A DNA stretch of 64,000 bases from Candidatus Saccharibacteria bacterium oral taxon 955 (GTDB taxonomy: Bacteria > Patescibacteriota > Saccharimonadia > Saccharimonadales > Saccharimonadaceae): positions 1 to 64,000 of the forward strand of contig CP047918.1 of NCBI GenBank assembly GCA_010202265.1, read 5' to 3'. The first letter of the stretch is position 1. Each line of letters starts with the position of its first letter. This document shows, one piece after another, positions 7,910 through 17,558 of this stretch. The notes under the pieces were generated by a model that did not search any database, was not told where the DNA came from, and saw only the letters and a list, made by a program, of their open reading frames with translations. Both the position numbers and the translations under genes were made by a program.

Positions 7910-10755
7910 AGCGGTATATATCCTTTTGGATCTTTGGAGGTGTCTTTTGACCCAGAGTCAGCGTAGGCGCTTACACGACTAGCTGTTTCTATACTAAAGT
8001 GCAGGTGGTGTCCAGTCCCGCAAAACTTCCCTACAGCACCGATTCTTTGACCGCGCTTTACGGTGTCGCCCTCTTTGACAGTTGGGTCCATGTGTTGATA
8101 GGCGTGCCATATGCCAGGTATCCCTTCGGCTGTGATTGCGGTCGCCCAGCCACACGACCCCATGTTGCGAACCATAGTAACCTTACCGTCATGAGCAGCG
8201 GTAACTGGCGTGCCGACTGGTGCAGGAAAATCGATACCCTTATGGAGGCCTTTTGAGCCTTGCTGGTGCCACATCAGCGACGTCTTGCGACCATTCTCAA
8301 TTGGTAGCGACCAACCGTCTCTGCTTGGTTGGCTACTCTCGCCGCCAGACGCACCACCTTCACTACCGTCACCAGATGAGGACGAATCTGTTGATGCGGC
8401 GGCTGACGATGGCAGATCATTTTCGCCAATATCATTGGCGCGTTGATCTACGTAGTGAACATACATGTCGGCCTTAAACTGGCTGTCTATAAAGCAGTCG
8501 CTACTCTTGTCAACCTCGTCAGCTTGTGAGGCGCCAAATGGGTCGTCACGCTCAATACAGTTTTTGACAAAATCCTTATATTCCTGGCTTGACGGGTTTC
8601 CGCTATTTTCATCAATTGCATTATGTTCTTTGGTGAGGCGGTCGATGACGGCTTCTGGCTCTGCGCTCAGATATTGAGGTGGAATGCCGACCACAGGGTT
8701 ACAGAAAGGATCGGTTGCAATGCCTAGCTCCTTGTAGTAGGGGTCGCTGCACTCACTGTATGATTCTTTGGTTGCGGCATGAATTGGCGGAGAGACAAAG
8801 TTTTTTGCTGTTTTTGACACGATTGATGAAAAGCTTGAAAGTATGTTCATTGGTGTTGATCCTGAGTATACGTAAGGCAGGAATTGAGTATAAATGCTTC
8901 CCAGGAAGGTGTTTGGACTCGATATATCAAATGGGCTGAGGCGTTGGCGGTCATACTCGGCATAACTAAGGACGGCCTCTCGTTGAACTTGCATATATGC
9001 TCTTGCTTCATCTTTTTTCAAGATACTGTTACCGCCGAACCCGGCAACTTTTGATAGCATACCACCTGTTCCAGATGTGATGAGATTGCCGGATCTTTCA
9101 CCGTATGTTTTGTCGTCGACAAGTCTGCCGGCTAGTAGATCGCCGATCATTGCCGGCAGGATTGCACTGGCGACTGCAATCAGTGGAGCCATCGCTAATT
9201 GGAATGTTAATTTTGCTTCTCCTACCCCAAAGAAGAATGATACGGCACCGGCGACAAGTGATCCAACTTGAACTATAGGATTTGCGAGTAGATGGCATGT
9301 CTCGTCGGCGGCGCGTCGGCTGCCGAGCTGTGACAAGATATAGTCGATAGTCCCTTGAATCTTACCGCCAAAGTTTGCTCCTGCGACAGCGGTTGAAGCT
9401 TTGGCATCGATACCAGAATCTCCATATGCAGCGTATCGGAAACCGAAAGAGTCTGTAGCGGATTTACTTCTAACGCCGTCGCCGTTTACGACGACTTTTG
9501 TGAGTATTTCACCTAGATATCGTACGTCATCGGGTTTGGCGGTACCCGCCTTGATCATACTGGCTGTAGTTAGGAATGTCATCGCGTAGCGTATCATTTG
9601 GGCGTGTCGTAGTGTTTTGGCGACATAGCTAATCGTCTTTACCCAACCGTATACCATACATGCATTATCAATAGGTCCAGTAATTTTTACGGCACTAAGG
9701 GCCGTTTTTGCAGCCGTTCCCGAAGCACTTTTAGCGGCACCTTTTGCGATAGCCTCGGCATTGTCCTCGATAACATTGTCAGCGAGATTAGAGCCTGATT
9801 TTGCACTTCCCTCAGTTAGGTCTTGGGCTTCTTTTGCGCGTCCGTTTGCCTCGGATTGCCGTTTCTTTTCTTCATCACTACAGTTACCCTCGTCACAAAC
9901 TTTGGCGGCTGTAGTGTCAACTTTACCGCTCTTGGTGTTCTCTTCTATCGTTAGCTTGCGTTTTTTATCATCGACTCCATCTTCAAACGGTGCTTTTTTG
10001 CTAACTCCAAATTTCTTGGCCACCTTGTGAAACACCTTGTCGGACATGCTTGAAAACTTCATGCTGTATGCCTGCTTCATCGCAGCATTAAACTTGGAGT
10101 TCTTTTTCATCTCCGAAGAGAAATTTTCAGCGGTGATCGCTTCTCCTCCTGGTAATTTCAAGCTGTTAATCTTATTTCGCCCAGTTATCTTTGTTTTGCT
10201 ATCTACGTCTACCTCAAAACCGGCCTTTTTGAGGTTTTTGAGCTCTTTGTCCGAGAAGGTCGCGTACTTACAGCGAATATTGACGACGCTACAGACGCCA
10301 GTTGTTGTGTTCTTTAGCTTGGCTTTAACAATTTTTTGATGACGAGACTCTATGCTACCTAATTGATAGTTAAATTTTTCGGTTAGTACCTCTACGAAAT
10401 TAACTACCAGCATACCTGGACCACCAAAGAAACTAACGACACCAGCGACACTGAGCATAACCGTTATGATAAGTCCAATAGGACCTGCTTTTTTGAGGTT
10501 TTTTGCCGAAAATCTATTTTTAGTTTTTTTGCCACCGGTAAAATTATTGATATATCCACTATTGGCGGATTCTTCTTTGTTTCGAATAGAGTTTGATATG
10601 TCCTCAGGTTGTTTTTCTGATCGGTCTTGTTGGTGGTTGGCGTCGTCGTACGAGTCGCTGCTCTGGTTTTCAGCTGAACGTAGATCGTCTGCGTTTTTAA
10701 AACGGTCCTCGTATGCGCCCTGAATATCGCGAGGGTCATCGACGCGCACCGCCAT
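7906..10755 (-). CDS. Large membrane protein with C-terminal M23 (LytM) endopeptidase domain
   Basis: This 949-residue protein joins a membrane body to a peptidoglycan endopeptidase. Residues 1-95 are charged and hydrophilic. A hydrophobic segment follows at about 97-130. Further hydrophobic segments (SLVAGAVSFFFGVGEA and LIAVASAILPAMIGDLLAG) lie near 510-550. A Ser/Gly-rich linker leads to an M23 domain (about 813-930) with zinc motifs HKGID and HLHF and the usual Gly-Asp-Thr-Val-Lys turn. M23 enzymes cleave peptide cross-links. In T4SS of Gram-positive type, VirB6-like and hydrolase functions can be joined, and this may be such a fusion. It sits 3 bp after the VirB4 gene. Confidence 0.85.
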   Translation of the reverse strand: MAVRVDDPRDIQGAYEDRFKNADDLRSAENQSSDSYDDANHQQDRSEKQPEDISNSIRNKEESANSGYINNFTGGKKTKNRFSAKNLKKAGPIGLIITVMLSVAGVVSFFGGPGMLVVNFVEVLTEKFNYQLGSIESRHQKIVKAKLKNTTTGVCSVVNIRCKYATFSDKELKNLKKAGFEVDVDSKTKITGRNKINSLKLPGGEAITAENFSSEMKKNSKFNAAMKQAYSMKFSSMSDKVFHKVAKKFGVSKKAPFEDGVDDKKRKLTIEENTKSGKVDTTAAKVCDEGNCSDEEKKRQSEANGRAKEAQDLTEGSAKSGSNLADNVIEDNAEAIAKGAAKSASGTAAKTALSAVKITGPIDNACMVYGWVKTISYVAKTLRHAQMIRYAMTFLTTASMIKAGTAKPDDVRYLGEILTKVVVNGDGVRSKSATDSFGFRYAAYGDSGIDAKASTAVAGANFGGKIQGTIDYILSQLGSRRAADETCHLLANPIVQVGSLVAGAVSFFFGVGEAKLTFQLAMAPLIAVASAILPAMIGDLLAGRLVDDKTYGERSGNLITSGTGGMLSKVAGFGGNSILKKDEARAYMQVQREAVLSYAEYDRQRLSPFDISSPNTFLGSIYTQFLPYVYSGSTPMNILSSFSSIVSKTAKNFVSPPIHAATKESYSECSDPYYKELGIATDPFCNPVVGIPPQYLSAEPEAVIDRLTKEHNAIDENSGNPSSQEYKDFVKNCIERDDPFGASQADEVDKSSDCFIDSQFKADMYVHYVDQRANDIGENDLPSSAAASTDSSSSGDGSEGGASGGESSQPSRDGWSLPIENGRKTSLMWHQQGSKGLHKGIDFPAPVGTPVTAAHDGKVTMVRNMGSCGWATAITAEGIPGIWHAYQHMDPTVKEGDTVKRGQRIGAVGKFCGTGHHLHFSIETASRVSAYADSGSKDTSKDPKGYIPL

Positions 10756-10758
10756 AAC

Positions 10759-12615
10759 CTATCGTCCGCCTCCGTAGCTATTTGCTTGTTGAGCTTGTTG
10801 TTGTAGCGCTGTCTGTGGATTAGTTGTGATTAGACCTTGCTCTGTCTCGCTAGCTACAATCTGGATGTGAACATGATTTTGGCCGGCAAAGAATAGACCC
10901 TGCCCTACTGGGAAGTTTGAAAGTCGCTTTCTTTCCTCCTCAGTAAGTTTGAATACGTCAGCTAACACATCGACCGCGCTAGTTGACTGCTTGAGAAGTA
11001 GTTGCATAGATGAGTTAGCGACAATCGCCCGACCCATCTTGCTGCCCATAAAGTCTTCAACGTCCTGGGTGATGGTAGTTAGGCCGAGGTAGTATTTACG
11101 AGCGCGCTTTGCGAGGCTAAATAAGAAGTTTGCTGAGTCGTCATACTTCATCAATTGCCAGGCCTCGTCAACGATTAACATTCGCTTTTTTTGGATTGTA
11201 CGAGTGATATTCCAGATGTGCGATAGCACAATATACATAGCGACTGGCCTGAGTTCATCCTCGAGGTCGCGAATGTTAAACACAACCATGGTGTTGTCGA
11301 TGTCAATGTTGCTTTGCTGAGAGAATATACCAGCAAATGTTCCAGTTGTGTACTTACGAAGCCGTTGTGCAAGCTGAGGTCCTGTGCCACCCATATGGAG
11401 GAGGGTGTCATATAGATCGCCCATGGTTGGTGGAATTGAGTTATGCGTCAGCGGGTCGCTGGTGATTCCGGCACGAGCGTAGGTGTCGATAAGTCCTTGA
11501 TCTAGGTCGGCTTCTTCGGCTGGTGAAAGTCCAACCGAAAGCTGTCCTCCGGCGGTAGTACCTCCAAGCATTAGACGTAGTAGACCATGGAGAGTTACGA
11601 GGTTGGCACGCAGTGCATCGTCTGCCTCGTCGCTATCGATAACGCGCGGTAGGTCAAATGGATTAATTCGCGTGTCGCTACTGAGACTGAGGCGGATATA
11701 ACTGCCACCAACCGCGTCAGATAATTTCTGATACTCATTTTCTGGGTCAATAATCAGAATATCAGAACCGGTCATCATACTACGGAGTGCCTCGAGCTTG
11801 ACTGTGAAAGACTTACCAGCACCTGATTTTGCAAAGACAACCATATTGGCGTTTTCTAGTGAGAAGCGGTCAAAAATAACCAGACCGTTGTTGTGCATGT
11901 TGATGCCGTACAAAACTCCTTTTTCCTGAGTCAGATCAGCACTGGTAAACGGAAAGCTAGTAGAAATTGCGCCAGTATTCATATTTCGGCGGATCTGGAG
12001 CTGGTCTGACATTTGAGGAATTGTACTGTTCAAGCCCTGCTCTTGCTGGCTTGAGGCGGTTTTTGAGTATACTAGTTGTTGACCAAATAAGGTCTCTATA
12101 CTGTGTTGTACAAAGCTTAGTTCCTCGAGACTATCTGCATAAATAGTCACATATAGCCCGTAGCGGAAGAATCGTTCTGCACCGACCTGAAGCTGATCGC
12201 GCAGTTCCTCGGCATCAGCGAGAGCAGCTTCCTTGCCTGGGTCACGAGTTTTACCCTTTTCGGCGTTGATAGCCATGTCAGCCTCAAGTTGAGTTACTTT
12301 TTTGCGCAGGTTATTGAGGACAACTTCAGTCTCCACCGGATAGACAAACATACTAATATCGATCACCTGGTCGATGTTAATTAGTCCAGAAAGCCATCCA
12401 GTATAAAGCTCGCGTGGGTAGCCGTATATGTAGAGGGTTCGGCCGTATTTTGTACCGATACGGAAGTGGCTAGAGTGAATCTCGAGGCTACTTGGTGCGA
12501 TGAGGTCACGCAGGGTTGTCATGCCCTTTAAAAAGGCTTGCTCAACCTCTGCTTGCTCGCGCGCCCGTTGCTGGGCGGCGATATCAATTGGATCGAGTTT
12601 CTTTTTCTTTGCCAC
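10759..12615 (-). CDS. virB4: VirB4/TraC-like T4SS ATPase, catalytic half
   Basis: VirB4-family ATPases power assembly of type IV secretion systems and substrate transfer. This 618-residue protein has an N-terminal portion (1-235) of the CagE/TrbE/VirB type and a RecA-like motor with Walker A KSGAGKS (263-269), DILIIDPENEY, Walker B MLIVDE (479-484) and a C-terminal ITQDVEDF segment (motor sensor). The C-terminus is Gln-rich. Unlike standard VirB4 (about 800 residues), the first part is supplied by a separate 300-residue gene immediately upstream, whose stop overlaps this start by 1 bp. No VirD4-type coupling ATPase was found nearby. Confidence 0.92.
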   Translation of the reverse strand: MAKKKKLDPIDIAAQQRAREQAEVEQAFLKGMTTLRDLIAPSSLEIHSSHFRIGTKYGRTLYIYGYPRELYTGWLSGLINIDQVIDISMFVYPVETEVVLNNLRKKVTQLEADMAINAEKGKTRDPGKEAALADAEELRDQLQVGAERFFRYGLYVTIYADSLEELSFVQHSIETLFGQQLVYSKTASSQQEQGLNSTIPQMSDQLQIRRNMNTGAISTSFPFTSADLTQEKGVLYGINMHNNGLVIFDRFSLENANMVVFAKSGAGKSFTVKLEALRSMMTGSDILIIDPENEYQKLSDAVGGSYIRLSLSSDTRINPFDLPRVIDSDEADDALRANLVTLHGLLRLMLGGTTAGGQLSVGLSPAEEADLDQGLIDTYARAGITSDPLTHNSIPPTMGDLYDTLLHMGGTGPQLAQRLRKYTTGTFAGIFSQQSNIDIDNTMVVFNIRDLEDELRPVAMYIVLSHIWNITRTIQKKRMLIVDEAWQLMKYDDSANFLFSLAKRARKYYLGLTTITQDVEDFMGSKMGRAIVANSSMQLLLKQSTSAVDVLADVFKLTEEERKRLSNFPVGQGLFFAGQNHVHIQIVASETEQGLITTNPQTALQQQAQQANSYGGGR

Positions 12616-13517
12616 TAGATTACTCCTCCCATTGATGGCGGTAGCGGTGTTTGCGGTGCAGATCCGGATTCAGGTGAGGGTGCTTTGCGAATATAGGTTG
12701 AAGTGACGCGCTCGAAGTCGCCAAGTGGCTCACGAACAGCAGTGTCAGGGTTGTAGATGTTGTAATACAGCTCTCCTAACTGTTTAGTGTTGAGTTGAAC
12801 GGCTTGTACGCCCACCTGAAGTAGGCCGTTAATTACCGCATCAACACGATTTTTGATTTCGTCTTTTGCTTTTTCGTAAGTCACTTTATCTATTCTAGTT
12901 ACAGTGTTGGCTTTTTTGCCACCACCGAACATACTGCTCAAAAAACCCTTTCCTTGTTCGACAACATTACTCATATCACCGCTTGGGAAAAACGGCACAA
13001 CTACAAAAAAACTTTTGTCCATAATATTTGCTTCTTGGGCCAGAGCGTCGATAAAGTCGATATAATCATCCATCAGAACATTAAGTAGCATATTGTCCTG
13101 GCCTCGGCGAACCTCTTCGAGGCGATCAAGGTATGGGCCGATATCAACCCGTTGTGAACGTATAAATATCTGGATTGGAAAATACAGAGCATTTAGGAAG
13201 TTTTGGTAGCTAAACTCTACACCCTCTCGTTCTCGTGAGCTCATTAGGTCGAAGTTGATCGATTTACAGGCAATCACTGCACGAAAACTGCCATCGGCCA
13301 TAATAACCATACTGTCACGAAGTTCCGACAAAAGTAGGCTATTTTGGGTAGAGTTTACCTTCTTTTGCTGAGTTTGTTGTTGCTGGGTTTGCTCTGGAGT
13401 AGTGCCGGGTTGTGTAGGTGGCGTGAATTGTTGCTCTGGACCACTGCCAATAACGCCAGATGTTGGTTGCATCGGCTGAGGTTGTAATACTGGACCTGTT
13501 TGAGTATTTGGTGGCAC
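12615..13517 (-). CDS. TraC-like N-terminal domain protein (detached VirB4 N-terminal part)
   Basis: The 300-residue protein begins with a Pro/Gln/Thr-rich tail (about 1-55) followed by a domain with MADGSFRAVIACKSINFDL and FLNALYFPIQIFIRSQ, the pattern seen at the N-terminus of TraC/VirB4 proteins in Gram-positive conjugation systems. It lacks a P-loop. The start is GTG, supported by GGAGG five bases upstream. Its stop overlaps the VirB4 ATPase start by 1 bp, consistent with two chains forming one functional ATPase. The assignment rests on order and pattern resemblance. Confidence 0.82.
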   Translation of the reverse strand: MPPNTQTGPVLQPQPMQPTSGVIGSGPEQQFTPPTQPGTTPEQTQQQQTQQKKVNSTQNSLLLSELRDSMVIMADGSFRAVIACKSINFDLMSSREREGVEFSYQNFLNALYFPIQIFIRSQRVDIGPYLDRLEEVRRGQDNMLLNVLMDDYIDFIDALAQEANIMDKSFFVVVPFFPSGDMSNVVEQGKGFLSSMFGGGKKANTVTRIDKVTYEKAKDEIKNRVDAVINGLLQVGVQAVQLNTKQLGELYYNIYNPDTAVREPLGDFERVTSTYIRKAPSPESGSAPQTPLPPSMGGVI

Positions 13518-13554
13518 TCACCCCTCCCTAATATTGTCACTAACCCGATATTAT

Positions 13555-14535
13555 CTAGTGAAGCGAGATAAAGACTTCGCCCTCGTCCTCCTTCTCTTGA
13601 ATACGATTAGCCTCTCGCTGAATCGTTTCGATTGATAAATCAGGGTTGTTTGCAAGGTTAATTATATCAGGTGAAACCGCTTTCTTGCTAGTGCTTGACG
13701 AAGGATTATCGCTAGTCAGAGAGTCGGTTTGTTGAGTTTGGTGTGGTTGAGTGTTGTTCGGTGGTATATTTGGATCAACTGGCGACTGACCACTCGGCGT
13801 AAGTGGCTGGATAACAGATTGGCGTATCGTTGGATATGGATTAAATTGTGGAGAGACGTTTGATTGGTGTGTAGGATGCCCTGAGGTGTGCTGTGTAGGC
13901 GGCATATGTGTATCAGCTAGGTTTTCTGGCGGAGTAGTAAACGCTTGGTGCATACGGGCAACAACCTCTTGTCGGTGGCGTTCATCAGATTGATCAAGCA
14001 TCATGTCAAGTGATCGAGACACGTTGCCATCTGTGTCGAGTATATCTTCGGCACGCTGAGCGTCATTATAGACATCAGATACAAGAGGACTTTCGTTAAA
14101 CGGTTTGGCGGCGTGACGAATCGCCCATCCTTCGGTGTCAGCAATATTTGCTAAGTAGGATAGTCGCTTCTCTGCCTCCACCTGAGTGATGTCTTTTGCG
14201 CGCTGTACCTCGATAACTTTTGGTGCCGTAATTTCTACGAGAGACTCAATACCGTCTGGTATCCACAGTCGTTTACGAGGCTTTAGGTAGTAGGACACGA
14301 TGGCGGCAAGATACACCTCCATAGGTTGATCTTTGCGTAGAGGAAGCGCTAGAGCGCCAAACAAGATGGTTATCGGTAGCGGGATAATCGCAAGCGCGAT
14401 AAACAACTGAGAGAGTCCCCAGGCAAGACCAAGCGAGATGGCGACGATGATCAAATAGACAAACTGACGGAAGCTAAACGGACCGAGAAGTTTGTCATCG
14501 GCCTCAACGTCTTGAGCAACTTTGTAGACTGCCAT
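13555..14535 (-). CDS. PrgI-family inner-membrane T4SS component with long polar tail
   Basis: PrgI proteins are VirB3-like partners of the VirB4 ATPase. Residues 1-20 (AVYKVAQDVEADDKLLGPFS) and two adjacent transmembrane helices (about 25-70), followed by RKDQPMEVYL and PRKRLWIPDG, match PrgI. The family is usually only about 110 residues, but here a 200-residue cytoplasmic extension rich in Pro, Gln, Asn and Ser follows, with similar low-complexity tails on neighbouring proteins. GAGG lies 11 bases before the ATG. The order VirB6-PrgI-VirB4 is as in Gram-positive T4SS. Confidence 0.85.
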   Translation of the reverse strand: MAVYKVAQDVEADDKLLGPFSFRQFVYLIIVAISLGLAWGLSQLFIALAIIPLPITILFGALALPLRKDQPMEVYLAAIVSYYLKPRKRLWIPDGIESLVEITAPKVIEVQRAKDITQVEAEKRLSYLANIADTEGWAIRHAAKPFNESPLVSDVYNDAQRAEDILDTDGNVSRSLDMMLDQSDERHRQEVVARMHQAFTTPPENLADTHMPPTQHTSGHPTHQSNVSPQFNPYPTIRQSVIQPLTPSGQSPVDPNIPPNNTQPHQTQQTDSLTSDNPSSSTSKKAVSPDIINLANNPDLSIETIQREANRIQEKEDEGEVFISLH

Positions 14536-14539
14536 CTAG

Positions 14540-17473
14540 TTATTTACCTCGCGGTACATAAAGTCCACTATCAGCCTTTTCAAATGCTATACCCTCGTGA
14601 TCAACTCTCTTTGGAGAACCTAATGGCGTATTAGTGGTTGACTGTGATGACCGAGAAGAGGCTGGTCGCGTAGAAGTTTGAGCTGGTGGCGCAGACTGAG
14701 GTTGTGGAGCGGTGACTTGAGTTGGTGGTGTTTGTGTTTGCTGTGGGTGAGATTGAGGTATCGACTGAATAGGTGGCGCAGACTGAGGCTGCGGAGTAGG
14801 TTGGTTTTGTGGGGTATTGGCGGTAGGGGTGTTTCCAGCAACTGAGTTGATGTGTTGTCGAACTGCAGTAGGTATCTTCTGCCCCTGATCAGTTGATGCG
14901 TAGCTTGAAAGTGAACTTGCAAACCTCTGTTGAGCGTCTGCACTAGCGCTCTTTGAGCGATTAGCCATATACTCGGCAGTGTATGAATCGCGGGTAAAGG
15001 TTTCTGGAGCCGCTTCACCTTTTTCGATACGGTCAACAGCACCAGCGTTCAATTGATTGTTGATATGCTGACTATTGGCCTGCTGGCCTTCTGGTACAGT
15101 CGTAAATCGCCCCTCTTCAATATCACCAAGAGTTTTACTTCCGTATACACCAGTATCTCCTTTGGCACGTGCACCGTTGACTGCTGAGCGGCGTTGTCTA
15201 TCGGTCATAGTGGCTGCTGAAGCAAGAACATCTCGACGTTCGTTGAAGTTTCCGTTTGATATGATGAATCGAACCGCCGCATCACGTTCTGCCTCTGAGG
15301 CGTCTATTTCGCCAGAGGCGATACGTTGTTTGTCGGCATACGATCTACTGAGAAGCATTTGATCTGCTGCTTTGACGTCGTTTTCGTACTCTTCGTTCTC
15401 GAGGGTGTTGGCGCGTAGTCGAACTTTCTGTTCGTATTCTTTTCCGCCAATACGTCGTCCGATAGCGCCAATCATACCGCCTCCTCTGCCACGAGCATAC
15501 TTAATTGCGCGTTTTTGTTCACGGTATTTGCTAATATCTTGCATCGCTGTACCAAGACGTGATTTATTTTTAGCCGCACTACCGATTTGTTTACCGGCTG
15601 CGTTGGTCAGTCCTTGCAGCTTGGCGCCGATAGATCCGGCGGCCGCAAGAGCACCCTTTAGAAGGTTTGGAACAACAAAGAATGGTATGGTGGCGACACC
15701 CATGGCGGTTACCTGGAGCAGAATGTCGCCAGAAGAGGCTTTCGCAAGTATGTTGCCAGCTAGCTTACTAGCACCGAATACGAGGCCGATGATAGGAAAT
15801 AGCATGAGAAGCGTAGAAAACATATCCCACCACTTCTTAAACCACTTTTCTGTATTTGGTAGGAGGTATGCAACAAAGGCGATTGGTGACAAGATTACTA
15901 GGAGGATAATGATAGCCTTTCGTCCCATCAGTATCAACACAATCATCAAGACAGCGAACAGCGATGCGAGAACAACCGGTATAGAGATAGAAAGCGCAAC
16001 TAAGACGGCCGTGACGAGTGCGGTGGCGAATATAGCTGTCCAGGTTAGTCCCTGTCCGATTGTTGACCACTGCCCGCTTCCAGCTGCAGTACCCGCTGTA
16101 GCATTGTTTATGGTATCAAACAGAGCCTTGACGTTGTAGCCAATGATTTGACTGATATCAACTGCTAGCTGACACAGGAAGAAAGACACGTTAACGAGGA
16201 TAGCTCCAACAATTAATCGTGGTAGCATTTTCTTTATGCCATAGTTTGTAATCCCAGCTGACGTAATTTGCGAGTAAATGATGATGATAAACACGATAAC
16301 AAATACGACGTTGGCAATATTTCTGAATGCCTTCCAGGCGGTGTAGGTGTCGCCACTCGTTGAGATGAGGTCGGTGTCGAGTGTTAGGAATGCATCACTA
16401 ATGATGTTATATGCATTGTCGGTGATTCCTCCTAGGAAAGTTAGAACTGGACAGACAATCCATCCAATACCCTCTACGGCGCAGGTAGTCTTACCCTCAC
16501 TACTCCCTTCACCGTCAGTTTGTACGCCTTTTCCATTACCTACTTTTTTACCACCCTCATATCTTCCGTTAGCAGAGATTCCTTCTGCGTAATCATATGG
16601 AACGCCGCCCTTGAGAAGTGCGCCATGGAGATCGGCGCCACTAAAGCCGAAATTGCTTGACACGTCGTTCTTACTGGTTATTCCCCGATCGTAGTAGCTT
16701 CCCGGTAGTCCAAAACGTGTCATAGCTGCGTCTTTATCGGGGCCGTTGCCTACGGGGTTGCAAGCGAAATCGCCTTTAGCAACACCAGTAATCTTGCTCA
16801 TCAAAGAGGCGTATTGGTCAGAGCCATTTTCGGCTTTATCAACCTTGTGCATCGGTATATACGCCCACCTATCTCCGGAGTTTCTAATGATCGATGGGCA
16901 ATCAATTGGTTGCTTGCCATCCTCGACGTACGTGTCGTTTGCGTTGAATTGACCCTTCATCGTGAAGGTTGTTGAGTTATTGTGGAGAACGCTATTAATC
17001 TTGCCGTCTTTTGAGAAGTAAAATACTGTGTAGTACCGCTGATCCTCACCGTTATTTTTCGGGTCATCATTTCTCTTGGTTGTAACATCAGCTGAGTTAC
17101 AGCCACTCTGAGATTCGAGAGCGCGTTGCCATTTAATTGTCCACGAGGATGTAGAGTCGCTACCCCCCTCAGAACTGACAGTTTCGTGGTTATAGGTTAG
17201 TTTTGCAGGACAATCGAGTCCGACGGCGGTATAGCTATTGTTCTCCTCTCTGGTAGGGTCGTCAGAGTAGAAAAACGCTTCTCCAACCTTAATGACGGTT
17301 CGATTGATGCGCACAAACGGTAGATTTTTATCTTCGAAATTGACACGAGCTGGTGTCAGTGTATCGGCTAGAGCGGTGGGTATAATTGGCGATATACTAC
17401 TCGCTACCAGCGAGGCTATGGCTATTCCCAAAATATATAAATATCGACTTCTTTTCCACCGTTGCATAAGCAT
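14540..17473 (-). CDS. VirB6/TrbL-like polytopic T4SS membrane protein (copy 1)
   Basis: VirB6-like proteins form the inner-membrane channel of type IV secretion systems. After a signal-like N-terminus, a soluble external part of about 330 residues precedes a Cys-containing GIGWIVCP motif. Several membrane helices follow (about 370-640), then a charged cytoplasmic domain and a Pro/Gln/Thr-rich C-terminal tail. The GIGWIVCP and YSQITSAGITNYGIKKMLPR blocks are shared with the second copy at 18593-21748, so the two are paralogues. The frame opens at 17491, but a TATAAT on the minus strand (17483-17488) lies between that ATG and the next one, so I chose ATG at 17473. It is the first gene of a nine-gene operon running to 3748. 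Confidence 0.85.
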   Translation of the reverse strand: MLMQRWKRSRYLYILGIAIASLVASSISPIIPTALADTLTPARVNFEDKNLPFVRINRTVIKVGEAFFYSDDPTREENNSYTAVGLDCPAKLTYNHETVSSEGGSDSTSSWTIKWQRALESQSGCNSADVTTKRNDDPKNNGEDQRYYTVFYFSKDGKINSVLHNNSTTFTMKGQFNANDTYVEDGKQPIDCPSIIRNSGDRWAYIPMHKVDKAENGSDQYASLMSKITGVAKGDFACNPVGNGPDKDAAMTRFGLPGSYYDRGITSKNDVSSNFGFSGADLHGALLKGGVPYDYAEGISANGRYEGGKKVGNGKGVQTDGEGSSEGKTTCAVEGIGWIVCPVLTFLGGITDNAYNIISDAFLTLDTDLISTSGDTYTAWKAFRNIANVVFVIVFIIIIYSQITSAGITNYGIKKMLPRLIVGAILVNVSFFLCQLAVDISQIIGYNVKALFDTINNATAGTAAGSGQWSTIGQGLTWTAIFATALVTAVLVALSISIPVVLASLFAVLMIVLILMGRKAIIILLVILSPIAFVAYLLPNTEKWFKKWWDMFSTLLMLFPIIGLVFGASKLAGNILAKASSGDILLQVTAMGVATIPFFVVPNLLKGALAAAGSIGAKLQGLTNAAGKQIGSAAKNKSRLGTAMQDISKYREQKRAIKYARGRGGGMIGAIGRRIGGKEYEQKVRLRANTLENEEYENDVKAADQMLLSRSYADKQRIASGEIDASEAERDAAVRFIISNGNFNERRDVLASAATMTDRQRRSAVNGARAKGDTGVYGSKTLGDIEEGRFTTVPEGQQANSQHINNQLNAGAVDRIEKGEAAPETFTRDSYTAEYMANRSKSASADAQQRFASSLSSYASTDQGQKIPTAVRQHINSVAGNTPTANTPQNQPTPQPQSAPPIQSIPQSHPQQTQTPPTQVTAPQPQSAPPAQTSTRPASSRSSQSTTNTPLGSPKRVDHEGIAFEKADSGLYVPRGK

Positions 17474-17482
17474 GATAATATC

Positions 17483-17488
17483 ATTATA
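17483..17488 (-). promoter_or_regulatory. Predicted -10 element of the T4SS-like operon
   Basis: The minus strand reads TATAAT nine bases before the ATG at 17473, predicting a leader of only 2-3 nt for the nine-gene operon. No good -35 is visible at 17 bp; a TTGATT lies slightly closer. The upstream ATG at 17491 would be outside such a transcript. Confidence 0.5.
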
Positions 17489-17507
17489 CATTGCTCGTGA
17501 TTAAATC

Positions 17508-17536
17508 AAAGAGCGTACCTTTAGGGTACGCTCTTT
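17508..17536 (-). terminator. Hairpin downstream of the lipoprotein gene
   Basis: A perfect 12-bp inverted repeat, AAAGAGCGTACC and GGTACGCTCTTT, surrounds a 5-base loop. It lies 22 bp after the stop of the minus-strand lipoprotein gene and just before the start of the VirB6-like gene. The T-tract is modest on the minus strand (GATTTAAT), so termination may be partial. Confidence 0.7.
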
Positions 17537-17558
17537 GTGTAGCTTAACGACGTAAGAG

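Noticed and set aside
15372-16139. 255-codon plus-strand open frame
   Set aside because: Antisense shadow of the VirB6-like membrane gene; Arg/Ile/Ser-rich composition is the complement of its helices.
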